Source: Pleurodeles waltl
Taxonomy: Eukaryota > Chordata > Amphibia > Caudata > Salamandridae
Assembly (NCBI RefSeq): GCF_031143425.1
Contig: NC_090444.1
Coordinates: forward strand, 1,353,342,323-1,353,406,322
Length of the DNA stretch: 64,000 bases
Reading direction: 5' to 3'
The stretch's first letter is position 1, and every line of letters starts with the position of its first letter. The notes beneath the pieces are model-generated. The model was not told the DNA's origin, made no database searches, and was given only the letters and a program-made list of their open reading frames with translations. A program made the translations under genes and the position numbers. Below, one piece after another: positions 48,191 to 59,955 of this stretch.

Positions 48191-48799
48191 CCTCTTGTGG
48201 CTGCTGTGATGCCTTCAAACGCCCATCCAACTCCGGATAGGCCACCGCCAGGATGCGTAACATCGGGGGGGTCAGAGTACGACGGGCACCCCTTCCTCGT
48301 TGGGAGGCCAGCCCCAGCTGGGCCTCTGCTGTATTCCTTGCCTAGCAGCACAGGTCCTCCCACCATTTGCGGCAGTGGGTGCTCCACCTGTCAAAGAACC
48401 CCAGGGTCCGCACCTCCTTTGCGATGGCACGCCAAATACCCTTTTTCTGATGGGCACTGACCGGCAGAAAAAAATACAGCAGAAAAGGTATCAATCATAC
48501 CGTCCGGACTGTCATACTCATGGCCCAACATATCCTTCACCATCCCCTTACACGCATACATTGACCACCATACATGCAGCCCTCTGCCCAGGATCCCTTA
48601 GCCCCCCCACACGAGGCTTACACACACAGCACTCCATACATTCATGCCCCACATATCGTGCTCACAGTGTACTCACCTGTTGGTCTAGAGGACCATAAAG
48701 TAAACAGTCCTTTCCCCAGGCACTCGAGCCATGGTCGCTTCTAGACACAGGTCGCAGCAGCACTTGCAGTGTAGGTCCTCTCCTGATGAAGGTCAGGTA

Positions 48800-49060
48800 G
48801 CAAGTGAGTGAACAGATAGAAAATGGCGGTCACGTCCGCGGCTGTGCGTACTATCACCACCGGCGTACATCGCCATTGGCTCCTGGAACCCGTAGGCCCC
48901 AATGATAACTAATGCGGTGTTGCACGGCGGTCATCGACCGCCGCCCGCAACGGCGCACAACGCCAGAGGAACTACCTCCTTTCCACTTGTCCTTCCTCAC
49001 AGGTCAGGCGGCCGCCAGTGCAGGGGGGCACAGGCCATGGCACCTAACTGCGTCACACCA
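48800..49060. promoter_or_regulatory. Divergent promoter region between HARBI1 and the Myb gene (B3)
   Basis: This block is conserved in all three B copies, around GAAAATGGCGGTCACGTCCGCGG, CCGGCGTACATCGCCATTGG and GGCGGTC.TCGACCGCC. It is also at about 33820-33950 in B1 and 63330-63470 in B2. It separates the divergent starts of HARBI1 and the second Myb gene. No TATA box stands out; the promoter role is inferred from position and conservation. Confidence 0.45.
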
Positions 49061-49164
49061 GACATAGGCACATCAACTGACTTACAAGTTCACATACTGT
49101 TTCTGTAAAACAAAAATAGCATATTAATCTGAGTATATGTTTTACTATGACCTTCTGCCCACCG

Positions 49165-49634
49165 TTTTTCACCAGAGAGATCAACTGCGGAGGATGAATA
49201 GGAGATGGAGACATACCCCAGTGTACAGACCCCTGGTGGGCCTGGCAACAATGGAGGACAGGCACATTATCCTGACCTAGAGACTTGATAGGGCCACAAT
49301 CCAAGAGCTGTGTGCCTAATTGGAGCCAGACCTGATTTCAGCTGTCTGCCACCCCACAGGTATCCCCCCTCTAGTGCAGGTCCTGTCAGTGCTCCATTTC
49401 TTGGCAAGTGGTTCCTTCCAAGTGACAGTGGCAATGGCATCAGGAATGTCACAGCCTATGTTCTCAAACATGCTAACCAGAGTGTTGTCTGCCCTGATGA
49501 AACACATGTGCAGCTACATCGTATTCCCCCAGATGGATGATTTGGCCACAGTGAAGGGTGACTTCTATGCAATGGGACATATCCCCAACATCATTGGTGC
49601 CATAGATGGTACACATATTGCCTTTGTCCCACGA
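49165..49634 (+). pseudogene. HARBI1 N-terminal half (B3), fused to antisense SANT
   Basis: Reads TPVYRPLVGLATMEDRHIIL, then two TAG codons, LVQVLSVLHFLASGSFQVTV, MKHMCSYIVFPQMDDLATVK and IPNIIGAIDGTHIAFVP with the first catalytic Asp. At about 49631-49634 the nuclease stops and the sequence becomes the reverse complement of the SANT gene. The second Asp and the Glu are gone. Confidence 0.85.
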
Positions 49635-49776
49635 CTCTCTGCCATAGCTCCATCTTCCTAACAATGGACATTTGCTGCACCTGTGATCCGAATAGCTGTG
49701 ACTCTACCCAGATGATTTCCTCCACAATGACCCTTAGCTCCTCCTCTGAGAACCTGGGGTGTCTTTGTGGTGCCAT
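49632..49776 (-). pseudogene. SANT gene 5' stub (B3)
   Basis: The minus strand from 49776 reads MAPQRHPRFSEEELRVIVEE through MELWQRVV, then is cut by the deletion junction with HARBI1. Same start as the SANT genes of B1 and B2. Confidence 0.85.
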
Positions 49777-50350
49777 GGGTGTAATGTGTGTGGTGTGTGT
49801 GAGGGTGTGTGGGGTGATGTGTTAGGGTGTGTGCTATGAGGTGCGTGGATGGTGTATGGGTTATGGTGTTATGTGGCTCTGATTCAGTGGGTGCTCCTGC
49901 TTGTCTCTCTCAGTCAATTTTGTTTTTTCGCAAAGGGTTGTGGGTAGTGTGTGTGTGTGTTTTATATTGATGTAGGTGTGTGGGTGTGTGTATGTCTGTC
50001 AGATGTGTGTAGTTTGAATTGTCCAATGTGGTGTAGTTTTATTAGTGTGTGTGTATTTTGAGCCCGGCGGTCTGTACTGCCAATGGGTTACCGCGGTTGA
50101 ATGTCCGCCGTGGTGATTCGTAGGTCATGATGCTGTGGGTGTTTTTCTGTTGGCGTAACGGTGTGGGTTTTGGTACTACCAGTTTATCACTGACCTTTGG
50201 GCTGGAGGACTTGTGTGTGTGTCTGTATAGTGGCAGATTTCTATGCATGGGTCATAATACCTGTAGCGGTATACCGCCGCAGTCGCGGTATGTTGGCGGC
50301 AGTCAGCATGGCAGTAAGCGGCACTTACTGCCAATGTCATAATAAGTTCC

Positions 50351-51175
50351 TGAATGTACAACAAATGGCTCAGGATCTCTCATGGGGTCTATGAACTGAA
50401 CATTGTATTGCATAGAAATATAAACTTGCCCATGTAAATAAATCACCATAATCACATGTACCATGTCAGCTTTGAAAGTGATCCATTAACTCATCTAAAT
50501 GCATGCATTGTGCAAAGCTATGTCAATGAGAACTGAGCCTATTTGTATGTGTGGCTTACAGTCAGACAGAAAGCCACACACTAATACTCTAACATGAAAA
50601 AGATGACTGATGGTGTTTTGGGGTCCAACCAACTTACAGAGCCTTCAAAACATGTATTGAACAGATAGCCATGCAAATTGTCATATGGCATGTATGGGTC
50701 AGAAACAAGTGTCAGGAATTTTCCCAGATGAGAGCACCAGTACGACTAATAATTGTGGAATAGAAGAGATACATTTCATCAGTGACGGGCAGCTGTCAGT
50801 GTGCCAGGATACATAGCCTATTTTAGTTGATGTAATATGAGCCACACTTTCCAACATTATTTCTGACAGACCTCTGTAATGACAGTTGAAGTTCCATACT
50901 TACCTGCCAAAGATTCCGTATACATACACAATGTGAATGTCTAGAACTGGGGATGACAAATGTTTTGAGTATCTGATGTCATATTGCAGCCAATCTGACA
51001 GATCCTTGGTCATAGGGAATATACATTGTCACACATGTAAATCAATATAGAAAGCATAGCCTATGGCATTCTTCTACCTTGGCCAGTGTACACAAGAGAA
51101 CACCTAGACACTCAATCAACATGGAGACATAACTTACTAAAACTAAATGGATGTATTTATACATTAAAAGAACAC
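50351..51175. other. A2 sequence between the B3 and L1 insertions
   Basis: AT-rich, non-coding. By position it is part of the spacer between A2's convergent SANT and Myb genes. It ends with the L1 target duplication TAAAAGAACAC (51165-51175). Confidence 0.55.
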
Positions 51176-51874
51176 CTTAGAAGATGGCGGTGTGAGCGGA
51201 CGCGTTTCCGCGAGCTCTGCCGCCTGGGACTCATTTAAGGCATCGCGACCCCTGTGCATTGCCTCCCTGGCGCCCCTGCTCGCTGGGGGGTGAGTGGAGA
51301 CGGCGGGCGTGCCGGAGAAGAGTCCTGGAGCTCGCTTGCGGGCGTGGAGCCGGAGGTAAATGGTCTCGGCCGGGCTCGCGCGCACTGCGCACGGCGAGGA
51401 GAGGGGTACGGCCGGCCTCGCGGTGAGGCCTAGCGGACCGGGGAGCCCGGGGCGGCCCGGCGAGGCCATTGGAGACGCTGGGAGAGATCCGGCGGTCCCG
51501 GTAAGGGAGCGGAGCAGTGCCGAGGCCTGGGGGCCGTGAACCGGGAGGACGACTTGCCCCTGGGCTCCCGGTGGAGGGACCTGGCTTGGTTGGAGGGGGG
51601 CCCCCAGTTGGCGGCACAATCGGCCCACAGTGAACTCCTCAGAGACAGAGGAGGAGGAAGGGACTTGGTTGGCCCGGTGTTTGGACAAGTTGGCAGCAAT
51701 GTGAGCTTGCGGCCTAGCGTGGAGTGTGGAACAAGAAGCTTTGCTTACCTGACCTAGTTAGAGGTGAATAGTCCAAGTATGTCACTGGCGCAAGAGACGA
51801 GCCGGGCGCCTGAGCAGGCTTGCGACGGGCGGTCGAGGCCCGAGGCTGACGACCGGTACAGGAGTGGCAGTATC

Positions 51875-52728
51875 ATGGTGTCCTCTAAATCCAAGCGGGA
51901 TCAGTCGGTGAGGGACATGCTGACTAGATCCCAGCTGGCAAAAAGTGGTCCTGCTGAAGGGTCCGCGGTGACAAGGAGCTGTGATGATCGGGGGAGGTGG
52001 ATGACGACGGTGAGGCCCCAGTCACCAAAGGCTTTCTCTCCTCCCTGTTTGATTCACTCAGGAGCGATCTGCAGGAGCTCTGGAGGAATATTTCCCAGGA
52101 GATGAAGGAACTGCGTACAGAGGTCACTTCCCTAGGGGATAGAGTGGCGAATGTAGAGGATGGTGAGATCTCTAGAGGGGAGGAGGTTGAACGTGTGCAA
52201 CAGGAGATACTACGTCTTCGCGAGCAGCAGGACCTTCTTCAGATTACGGTGGAAGACTTGGAGAACCGGTCACGACGGCATAACATACGCATCAGGGAGG
52301 CCCCAATGGGAGCAGAGAAGGAGGACATTGGGGAGTTCGTCACAGTGTTGTTCCGCTCAATCTTGGGTCCTGATGAATCAAGAGAGATTACGTTGGACGG
52401 CGTTCATCGGGTGGGCTGCCCTGGGGAGCCTGGAAGTCGTCCGCCTGATATATTGGCGTGCATCCACAACTATGGACTAAAAGAAAACATTCTACAGAGA
52501 ACTCGAAACTTGTCACATGTACAGTTCTATGAGCATGAGTTGCAGCTGTTTCAGGACCTCTCACTGCGGACATTGCAAAGGCAGAGAGACTTTAAATCTA
52601 TAACAGAACATTTGTGGGCCCACTCGACGTCCTATTCCCTTCCGTCTTATGTTCCGATGGGAGGACCAGTGGCATTAGGTGAAATTGGTGTCGGAGGCGA
52701 GAAGGATCCTGCAGCTGGAGGAGAATGA
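51875..52728 (+). pseudogene. L1 ORF1p (RNA-binding), one frameshift
   Basis: It probably starts at the ATG at 51875 (MVSSKSKRDQSVRDM). A frameshift at about 51985-51997 moves into DDDGEAPVTKGFLSSLFDSL. A coiled coil follows (about 52060-52250: heptads in RNISQEMKELRTEVTSLGDR and QQEILRLREQQDLLQITVED), then LENRSRRHNIRIREAP, the start of the L1 ORF1 RRM-like domain, then the C-terminal domain (YGLKENILQRTRNL). Frame ends at 52728. ORF1p normally forms trimers that coat the L1 RNA. Confidence 0.85.
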
Positions 52729-53237
52729 CCGAGAGCCCAGGGTAACTGTGGAGGAGGATGGTGGGGGTCGCCCGCGGTGGCAGCGGAAGGAGAGGAAGAG
52801 AAGGCAACGGTGACCTACCACAATGGAGTAGGCGCTGGAAAGACAATCAGTACTGAGTAGCTTGGCTGCCGGGACTAACGCCTAGCCAATGGGCCACTGG
52901 AACTGCTGCTGTGATTTGGGGTCGTGTACGTTTTTGCTGGGGTCTTTGACCATACGGGAGAGGCCCGAGTGGAGGAGGCGCTGGATCCCATGTGACGAAT
53001 CCGGATGGATCTACTGGCCCGACGAGACTTTACCTCTCTAGAGTTGTGTGTCAGGGGACTTATACGTTCTAAGCACCTGTTGTGCGTTATGGTTGTGTGT
53101 AGGAGTGCTTCCACTGGAATTTCTATAGCTTCTGTCCTTGCTTGCTATCCCTGTGTGGAGGACCGCTCCAATGTTGGCTCTGGTATGTGTCCTTTGTTAG
53201 TTGTGCCTGCTGTAGAGCGTAACTGGTCTACTACCAT

Positions 53238-56200
53238 ATGTCCTTTAAGTGTCTAAGCTTGAATGTTCGGGGGCTTAATAGTCCAGCAACGAGATTAGCG
53301 ATATTGTCTGGTCTTGAGCAGTCCGGGAGTCATGTCTGTCTCCTACAGGAAACACACTTGGTGGCTAAAGATACGTATAGAATGCGTTCAAAGTGGTTTC
53401 CTAGGCAATTCTGGTCCTCAGCCCCAACAAAACATGCAGGGGTGGCGATACTTTTGTCGAAGTCCTTCCCTGGAGAGGTGATTGCCAAGCTTCATGAGGT
53501 GCAGGGTAGGTTCCTGGCGCTCAGAGTGCGGGTGGGGACTTTCCTCTTCACTATTGTGACAATATATGCACCTAACATGCAACAGGAAACCTTTATGAGG
53601 CAGGCCTTTTCTCCGGTGCTCACCACCCCTGACAGAGCTATTCTCATAGGGGGAGACTTTAACCTGGTAATGGACAATGAGATGGATAGGTCTGGGCATC
53701 GTTATGGGCAGACTGGTGCGCTGACGGCAGCGCGGAAGCAGTGGCTGGCTGAGTGTGGTTTGGAGGATGTTTGGAGGAGGGAGCATCCAACGATCAGGGA
53801 CTATTCCTTCTATTCTGCGGCCTCAAAAACGTATACACGTATTGATTTTTTCCTGGCCTCCGCGGCGTTCATCTCTCGGATCCGAGAGACCTCAATCGAG
53901 CCCCGGGCCTTAACAGATCACGCACCTATCATCCTGGAGGCGAGTCTTGACATGGGGCGTGTAGGAAGTCTGAGCTGGCGCTTTAGAGACACTATACTTC
54001 AGAGTAGAGTAGCGGAGGAGACGCTGAGACGCGCGGTAGTGAATTACCTTAGCATTAATGATGATGGAGGAGTCAGCATAGAGACCTTATGGGAAGCCAT
54101 AAAGGGGGTTGTACGAGGGGAAGTGATGTCGCTAGCGGCTAAAGATAATAAAGCACGGAAGGAACAGAGAGCAGTGCTTGAGCAAAAAGTGGCGGCCCTA
54201 GAGCATTCTCATAAATACACTGGTGCACCTAGAGTGTGGAGGGAGCTGGAGAGGGCACGTCAGCAGCTGAAACAGCTGGATTGGGAAAGGACAGAATATG
54301 CAATAGTGAGGCTTAAACACAAATACTACATTGGGAGTAACAGATGTGGGAAGCTTCTTGCGCACCGGCTGAGGGCACAGCGCTCCGCGGCGGCCATAAA
54401 GATGATACGCTCTCCCTCTAAAGGGGAAGTGCCTGCGGACGCCCAAATGGCAGAGGTGTTTGCTGAGTACTACAGGGGGCTATATTCTGTGGATCCTGCT
54501 GCCTTTCTCGCAGATAGCACAATTATCCCGCTTGGAGAGCATGAGGTGTCCTCGTTGGATCAGCCTAAAAGAGTAGATGAGGTTATCTCGGCGATATCCC
54601 GTCTAAAGAACGAGAAGTCACCTGGCCCTGACGGCTTTACGGAACTCTTTTGTAGAACGTTCTGTCCAGAGTTGGCCCTGGTTTTGGCGAGGCTCTTCAA
54701 CTCCTTTCGGGTGTCCGGGGCTCTCGCGCCTAGCATGCTGGAGGCTACCATTACGGTTATTCACAAACCCGGGAAGGATCCGGAAGATTGTGCCTCATAT
54801 AGACCTATCTCGCTTCTGAATATAGACGCCAAGTTGTTTACTGGTATTCTAGCTCACCGCCTCAATCCCTATATGCCGGGCCTTTTAGATCCAGATCAGG
54901 CGGGCTTTATAACCCACCGGCAGTGTGGAGATAATGCAAAGCACCTTCTGCATTTAATAGACAAAACTGGCAGATCGCGCAGGGAAGCGCTCCTCCTTTC
55001 TATCGATGCAGAGAAGGCGTTTGATAGAGTCTATTGGCCTTGTCTCTTTCAAGTGTTGGAGCGCAATGGGTTGGGACCGGGGTTCAGGACCTAGATTCAA
55101 TGCATTTATCGCCCGCCCAAGGCTGCGGTATGAGTTAATGGAATCCTGTCCTTGCCGTTCTCGGTTGGTCGTGGAACACGACAGGGATGTCCGCTCTCCC
55201 CACTGCTATTTGTGTTGTATATGGAACCCTTTGCTCAGCGCCTCCATGATAACCCCCTGGTTACTGCCATCAAATTTGGGGGCGAACATCACCTCATTAG
55301 CCTCTATGCGGATGATGTGATCCTTACCCTCGCGGAGCCCATGGTATCGCTTCCGGCTCTGATGGTAGCCCTGGAGGAGTTTGGGCAGGTCTCTGGATTC
55401 CGTGTGAATATGCAGAAGTCGCAGGTCCTTGGCTTGTCCATCTCTCCCTTCCATGCGGAGGATCTGAGGGCCCGATACCCCTTTATATGGTCGACATCGC
55501 AGGTACCCTACTTGGGTATTGAACTGGGGACCTCTGCGGTGAAGACGGCAAGCTTAAATTATGCCACTTTAACTTGGGAGGTCCTGCGAGACCTTGGGAA
55601 CTGGGGGAAGCATAACCTCTCTTGGCTGGGCAGGGTGGCGGCAGTGAAAATGACTGTGCTACCACGCATACTCTATGTCTTTCAGGCACTCCCCCTGACT
55701 CCTCCGTCTCGCACGATAGCGACCCTACAGGCCGCAATTTTGAAATTCATCTGGGATGGTCAGCCAGCAGAATGTTCTATACCGCCCTAAGGGGGGGGGG
55801 GACTGGCTGTTCCCTGTCTGCTGCGGTATTTCCAGGCAGTCTAGCTGTGCTTTCTTTTAGAGTGAAGTAGGCCGCTTTCAGAGAAACATTGGTGTTTTAT
55901 GGATCAGGCGGTGGCGGGGTCTCATATTTGGAAGGAGCCCTGGCTCTGACGTTGACACAGGGTGTGTGGACTATATTTCTCCCCGATCACGGGAGCGACC
56001 CTGCGTGTAAGGGATGCAGTGGCGCGACAGCAAGGGCTCACAACGTTTCCATCCCCTATGTCACCAATAGGTGAGAACCCTGACTTTCCACCTGGTCTAC
56101 AGGTAGAGAGCTTCCGTCGTTGGTATGATGGGGGCTGTAAGAGGGTGGGAGTCTTTTTAATGAGAATGGAGTGATCCCTTTTGATCAGATGCGGGAGATG

Positions 56201-57033
56201 TATCGATTGACCGAAGTGGATAGACTATTGTATTATCAAGTACAACACTGGGCCCTCATGCCTGCAAATAGGGCATTGATAGATAGGCCACTAACCCCGT
56301 TTGAGAGGTGGATATTCACAAAGAAGGATGATAAACGGGTGATATCGGAGCTCTATCGGTTCCTGCAGGGTGGGGAGCGACCCCCTAAGACTAGGGGTCA
56401 GCGGAGATGGGAGAAAGAGCTGGAGAGGGAGCTCAGGAGGAGGAGTGGGACAATATTTATTATAGAACTCATCATACGGCCCATAGTGCTGCGGGGACAG
56501 AGACGGCATATAAGATAGCTTCCTACTGGTACTTTACTCCAGCAAGGATAAATGCATGGGACCCGGCTAAGTTCGGCCTTTGCTGGAGGGGGTGCGGTAA
56601 TACGGGCACGCTGGTACATCTTCTTTGGCATTGTCCCAAACTACAGCGATATTGGACGAGTATATTAGATGACATCGACAAGGTGTTTCATACAGATATT
56701 CCTAGATTCCCCTCATATGTCTTGCTGGATCTACCTAATCCTCTTACGTTTCCCCTTCGCTCGTTGAAGGGACGACAGATGGCACTGGCTCTTAATGCTG
56801 CCCTGCAGACGATTCTTGCCCTATGGGGCTCAGATAGGGTGCTGACGTATGGGTCTTGGCTCCAGAAGTTGTGGTTCATTCTGGCGATAGAAAAGCTTAC
56901 TTTGGCTTCCAAGCAGAGAGTAGGCGACATTTGTACGTTGTGGAGACCTTTCTTTCAGATCTTATCTACAGAATTTACCGAGCTGACGTGTCCAACATAC
57001 CTAAGAGTTTTGGGGCTGACCCGAGAGGTTTAG
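53238..57033 (+). pseudogene. L1 ORF2p (endonuclease and reverse transcriptase)
   Basis: Starts MSFKCLSLNVRGLNSP at 53238. The apurinic-type endonuclease has all visible key motifs: N9, LLQETH (E38), ILIGGDFN and LTDHAPI. The first 618 residues are open through RT motifs GPDGFTELF, ASYRPISLLNIDAKL and LLSIDAEKAFDRVYW. Frameshifts at about 55090 and 55150 precede GTRQGCPLSPLLFVLYMEPF and SLYADDVIL (catalytic YADD, about 55300). More shifts around 55780-56170 and 56450 precede a C-terminal CWRGCGNTGTLVHLLWHCP zinc-knuckle-like motif (about 56580-56635), ending at 57033. The endonuclease and catalytic aspartates are preserved although the frame is broken. Confidence 0.9.
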
Positions 57034-57397
57034 TAGGATGATATGAGCTAGGGCTCTGAGGATGGCGGGGATGATAATATGAATGGAGCGGTGAAGGGTT
57101 AGGACAAGAGGGTGGCGAAGCATGCAGGGGAAGAAGCACAAATGTTTTTTTCCTTTTTATGTTCGTTTGAGTGTGAGCACTGTGAGATCTGGTTTGGGGT
57201 GCCCTTCAATATGGCCATAGTAGATAAGGGAGATGTTCCCCCTCAATGGAAGAATGGATACAGGTGTATAACGGTCAACGCATGTTCAGGGTCTAAGGGG
57301 CATGTCGCTACTGAAATGACTGGAGGATTATTACAGTGCTTTGTATTGTTCTTCATGTTAAAATGTCAATAAACAGATTTGATCCATAAAAGAACAC

Positions 57398-57849
57398 GTT
57401 ATGAAAATCTAACCCATACACTACCCTACACTATACTAACCTATACTAACTATTCTTAACTTACCCCTACAACTACCTATCCTAATCTAAACTTATCTTA
57501 AACATTTAACGCCACACACTAACCATTGTCCCCCACCCCCCTTAAGAGACAAGATACAAGTAGGACAACATAATCTATCGCTACACACATATTGACCCAA
57601 GCTAAATCTTAAATGAATATTTATACATTTTTAATATTTTTTTTTATAAACATAGAAACTCACACATAACCCAAACTCCAAAATAAAAAACATATGATAA
57701 GCCACACACCCAAGTATACTTACACTAACCTATAACTAACCTAAACTATCTAACTAACCTATCACTGCCCACCTATAACCCACTAAAACAGACAACAATA
57801 AAAAATGGGAGCAGGGAAGAAACTGGGAGGGTCTGCAACAACAAGATGT
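57398..57849 (-). other. 3' UTR of the A2 Myb gene
   Basis: The minus strand resembles the A1 Myb 3' UTR at 6822-7330: repeated GTTAGTATAG/TTAGGTTAG words, a T-run, and a GGGGGTGGGGGACAATG block. It lies directly downstream of the Myb exon at 57850. Confidence 0.55.
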
Positions 57850-58276
57850 CTACATCTTCTTCAGCTTTTTCTTGCAGTACTTTAATAGGCTGCAGTTCCT
57901 GGCATTGTCCTTCTCCAAAGGGTCCAACCTTGCCATCATGGTAGCCATGTCCCTTCTCATGTCTGCCTCAAATGTAGAGGATGTGGCTCTTGCAGGTGGC
58001 TGTTGCGGTGCCAGAGTGGAGAGAGGTGCAGTTGATACAGAGGGTTTAGGACCAGCGGAGGCCCCCCTGACCCAGATGTAGTGCTGGATCTGGCCTGCAC
58101 AGTTGTGACCTATACCGTAGGTCCTCCATGTGGAAATGCAAGCCATGCCCCAGTAGATTTTTCTCACCAATACTTCTTGGCCATCCTTTTGTACCCTGCC
58201 TGTACCTCCATGATGTGGTGGTAACGGTCTGCCCTCTTTTCAAATGTATGTTTCTGTGCTGTGGTCATAGAGGCAG
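57850..58276 (-). pseudogene. Myb-like gene exon 3 of element A2
   Basis: After the acceptor CATGTTTCAG, the minus strand reads HTFEKRADRYHHIMEVQAGY and KRMAKKY, matching QFERRAMRYRHILQVQCGYR of A1 in the same exon phase. TGA follows KKYW, and TAG follows GGPTV. A frameshift leads to a C-terminal stretch (FEADMRRDMATMMARLDPLE) ending KKLKKM at 57850. Exons 1 and 2 would lie beyond 58277, but Harbinger B2 begins at 59392 and I find neither. Confidence 0.75.
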
Positions 58277-59388
58277 CTGAAACATGAGGAGAACATGGCA
58301 TCAAATATAGCTTTGGGTAGAGTTAGAACACACATGTAACATACAAAGCATCCTCAGAGGACACATGCTGTCCACCACACATTCCAAAACAATATCAATC
58401 TCCAAATCAAGACTAAACCTCCTCCCAGCCATCTACGGTATCATGAACATCACTGGTTTAAGGGCTGTCCATTGTTGACCATCAGTACCCAGAGGTAAGT
58501 GGACTACTGTGTCCTTGTGCAACATTTGTGTCATCATACTAGTAAGGATCAAGTGGCCCAACAAGTCCCAAATCTCTGTGCCATAGTTAATAAGTGGTGC
58601 AATGTATGCAATCCACTATTAACTACCAGGGGTTGTTTTAAAACGTGAATGGCGCTCACCTTTGAATTTATAAAGTTGGCACCTTAATTTACTCGGACGG
58701 TCAAAACTTAGCAAAGATAGCAGCAAAGGTGTTATCCATACACTACAGAACAATCAGCACTCGTCGTTATTTCGTCATCAATAATAATTAGTATGACGCA
58801 GTCATTTCAAAGTCCTCATATACATCAGAGTCCAATATTTCAATTAAGTTGTTTTATTCCTCTTCGAATCCAAAATTTTCTCCAGTGTCAGTTTTTCTGT
58901 CTTCTCAATCAACACGTGTTTCATCTGGGGACTACCCCTCGACTTCCTCAGGACTTACTATAACAAACAATATCCAACAAATATATGATAAGTATAGATG
59001 TATTGATGTCACTGTTTTACATCTCCTATGTCCATGCAATGTGACCATATGATCCCATTGTCAGAAAAGTGGAAACCCTACTCTCAACCACCAACAATAT
59101 TCATCACCACTTGTGAGTTCTTAAAATTTGTACAATATCTGTTAGTAAAAACACAAATGGATATCTAACAAGTGCTAGAAAAACCTTATCACTCCTGTGA
59201 AATGATGTAATTATATAATCTATCTCCATCTTAAAAGCAAAGGAAAAATATACCTGTTTCGTTCCTAAAACAGTTTCTTATATTTTGCTCGTCATTCTAA
59301 TTTAATATGACGTGTAATAATTTCAATCTTCATATCTATAAACATGAATTTGATGTTTGTTACTTTTTTAATTCGTCCATTAACACTC
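58277..59388 (-). other. Intron of the A2 Myb gene
   Basis: AT-rich, no coding sequence recognised. It ends where Harbinger B2 inserted. Confidence 0.4.
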
Positions 59389-59955
59389 TTAGGCCCTCAT
59401 TAAAACCCTGGTGGTAAATCCCGCTTACCGTCGTGCTGACAGCCGCCAACATACCATGGCCGCAGCAGAAATCCGCTTCAGGTATTATGACCCACATCTA
59501 TAAATCCGCCACAATACAGACACCCACACAAGTCTGCCACACCAAAGGTAAGTAATAAACTGGTGATAGCAAAACCCACACCGTCATGCCAACAGGAATA
59601 CGCCCACACTCTCACATCCCACGAATCAACGCAGCGGTCATTCAACCGCAGGAAACCATTGGCGGTACACATGCAGTGCTCAAAATACACACACATTTAC
59701 AAAACACAACCACATTGGACAATTCAAATTACACACCTGACACACAAATACACAGCACACCCACACCACTATAAAACACACACCCACATTACCCACAACC
59801 CCTTACAACGAAAACTTTGGAAGAAGCAGAGAGAGAGAGAATAGCAAAGACAACACCAACATCCAGAGGCACACAACACCATCACTCATACAACATCCAC
59901 GCACCTCAAAGAACACACACCAACACATCACCTCACATATCACCCACACCACATC

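Larger units (their letters stand above)
46628..48790 (-). pseudogene. Second Myb-type gene (B3) with Lys-rich repeat tail
   Basis: Three minus-strand exons. Exon 0 (about 48790-48677) has RRGPTLQVLLRPVSR and ends DQQ|GTGAGT. Exon 1 (48461-48191) reads VSAHQKKGIWRAIAKEVRTL and THCRKWWEDLCC, a Myb/SANT-like helix set, with one TAG; its acceptor is CG where B2 has AG. Exon 2 from 47806 is acidic (EGTSGTEGEGSTTTETGGD), then EEAIDLLRSLTVGQSTIL, a TAG at 47589-47591, and QQTNAYLEGIHCGVVAQQRT. After a frameshift near 47280 comes PAKGKKGLPPSKGKKGTPAS, a histone-H1-like basic repeat, and a Thr/Ala/Ser/Cys repeat tail to 46628. Family role: DNA-binding partner of the Harbinger nuclease. Confidence 0.7.
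45591..50350. mobile_element. PIF/Harbinger element B3 (internally deleted)
   Basis: Left end GGCCCTCATTACAACCCTGG; right end, read inward, GGAACTTATTATGACATTGG: a 21-bp imperfect inverted repeat. Flanked by TGA on both sides (45588-45590, 50351-50353), which is not the usual TWA. Relative to B2 the element is reversed: second Myb gene (-), HARBI1 (+), SANT (-). About 2.5 kb of the convergent HARBI1 and SANT 3' halves is deleted. It sits in the 3' flank of the A2 SANT gene. Confidence 0.8.
51176..57386 (+). mobile_element. L1-clade LINE, near full length
   Basis: A 6.2-kb insertion flanked by the 11-bp duplication TAAAAGAACAC (51165-51175 and 57387-57397). It starts CTTAGAAGATGGCGG with a GC-rich, CpG-rich 5' UTR (to about 51870), then ORF1, a spacer and ORF2. 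The 3' end is GTCAATAAACAGATTTGATCC without a poly(A) tail. Frameshifts in both ORFs make it inactive, but the matching duplication and intact 5' end show a complete insertion. Confidence 0.9.
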
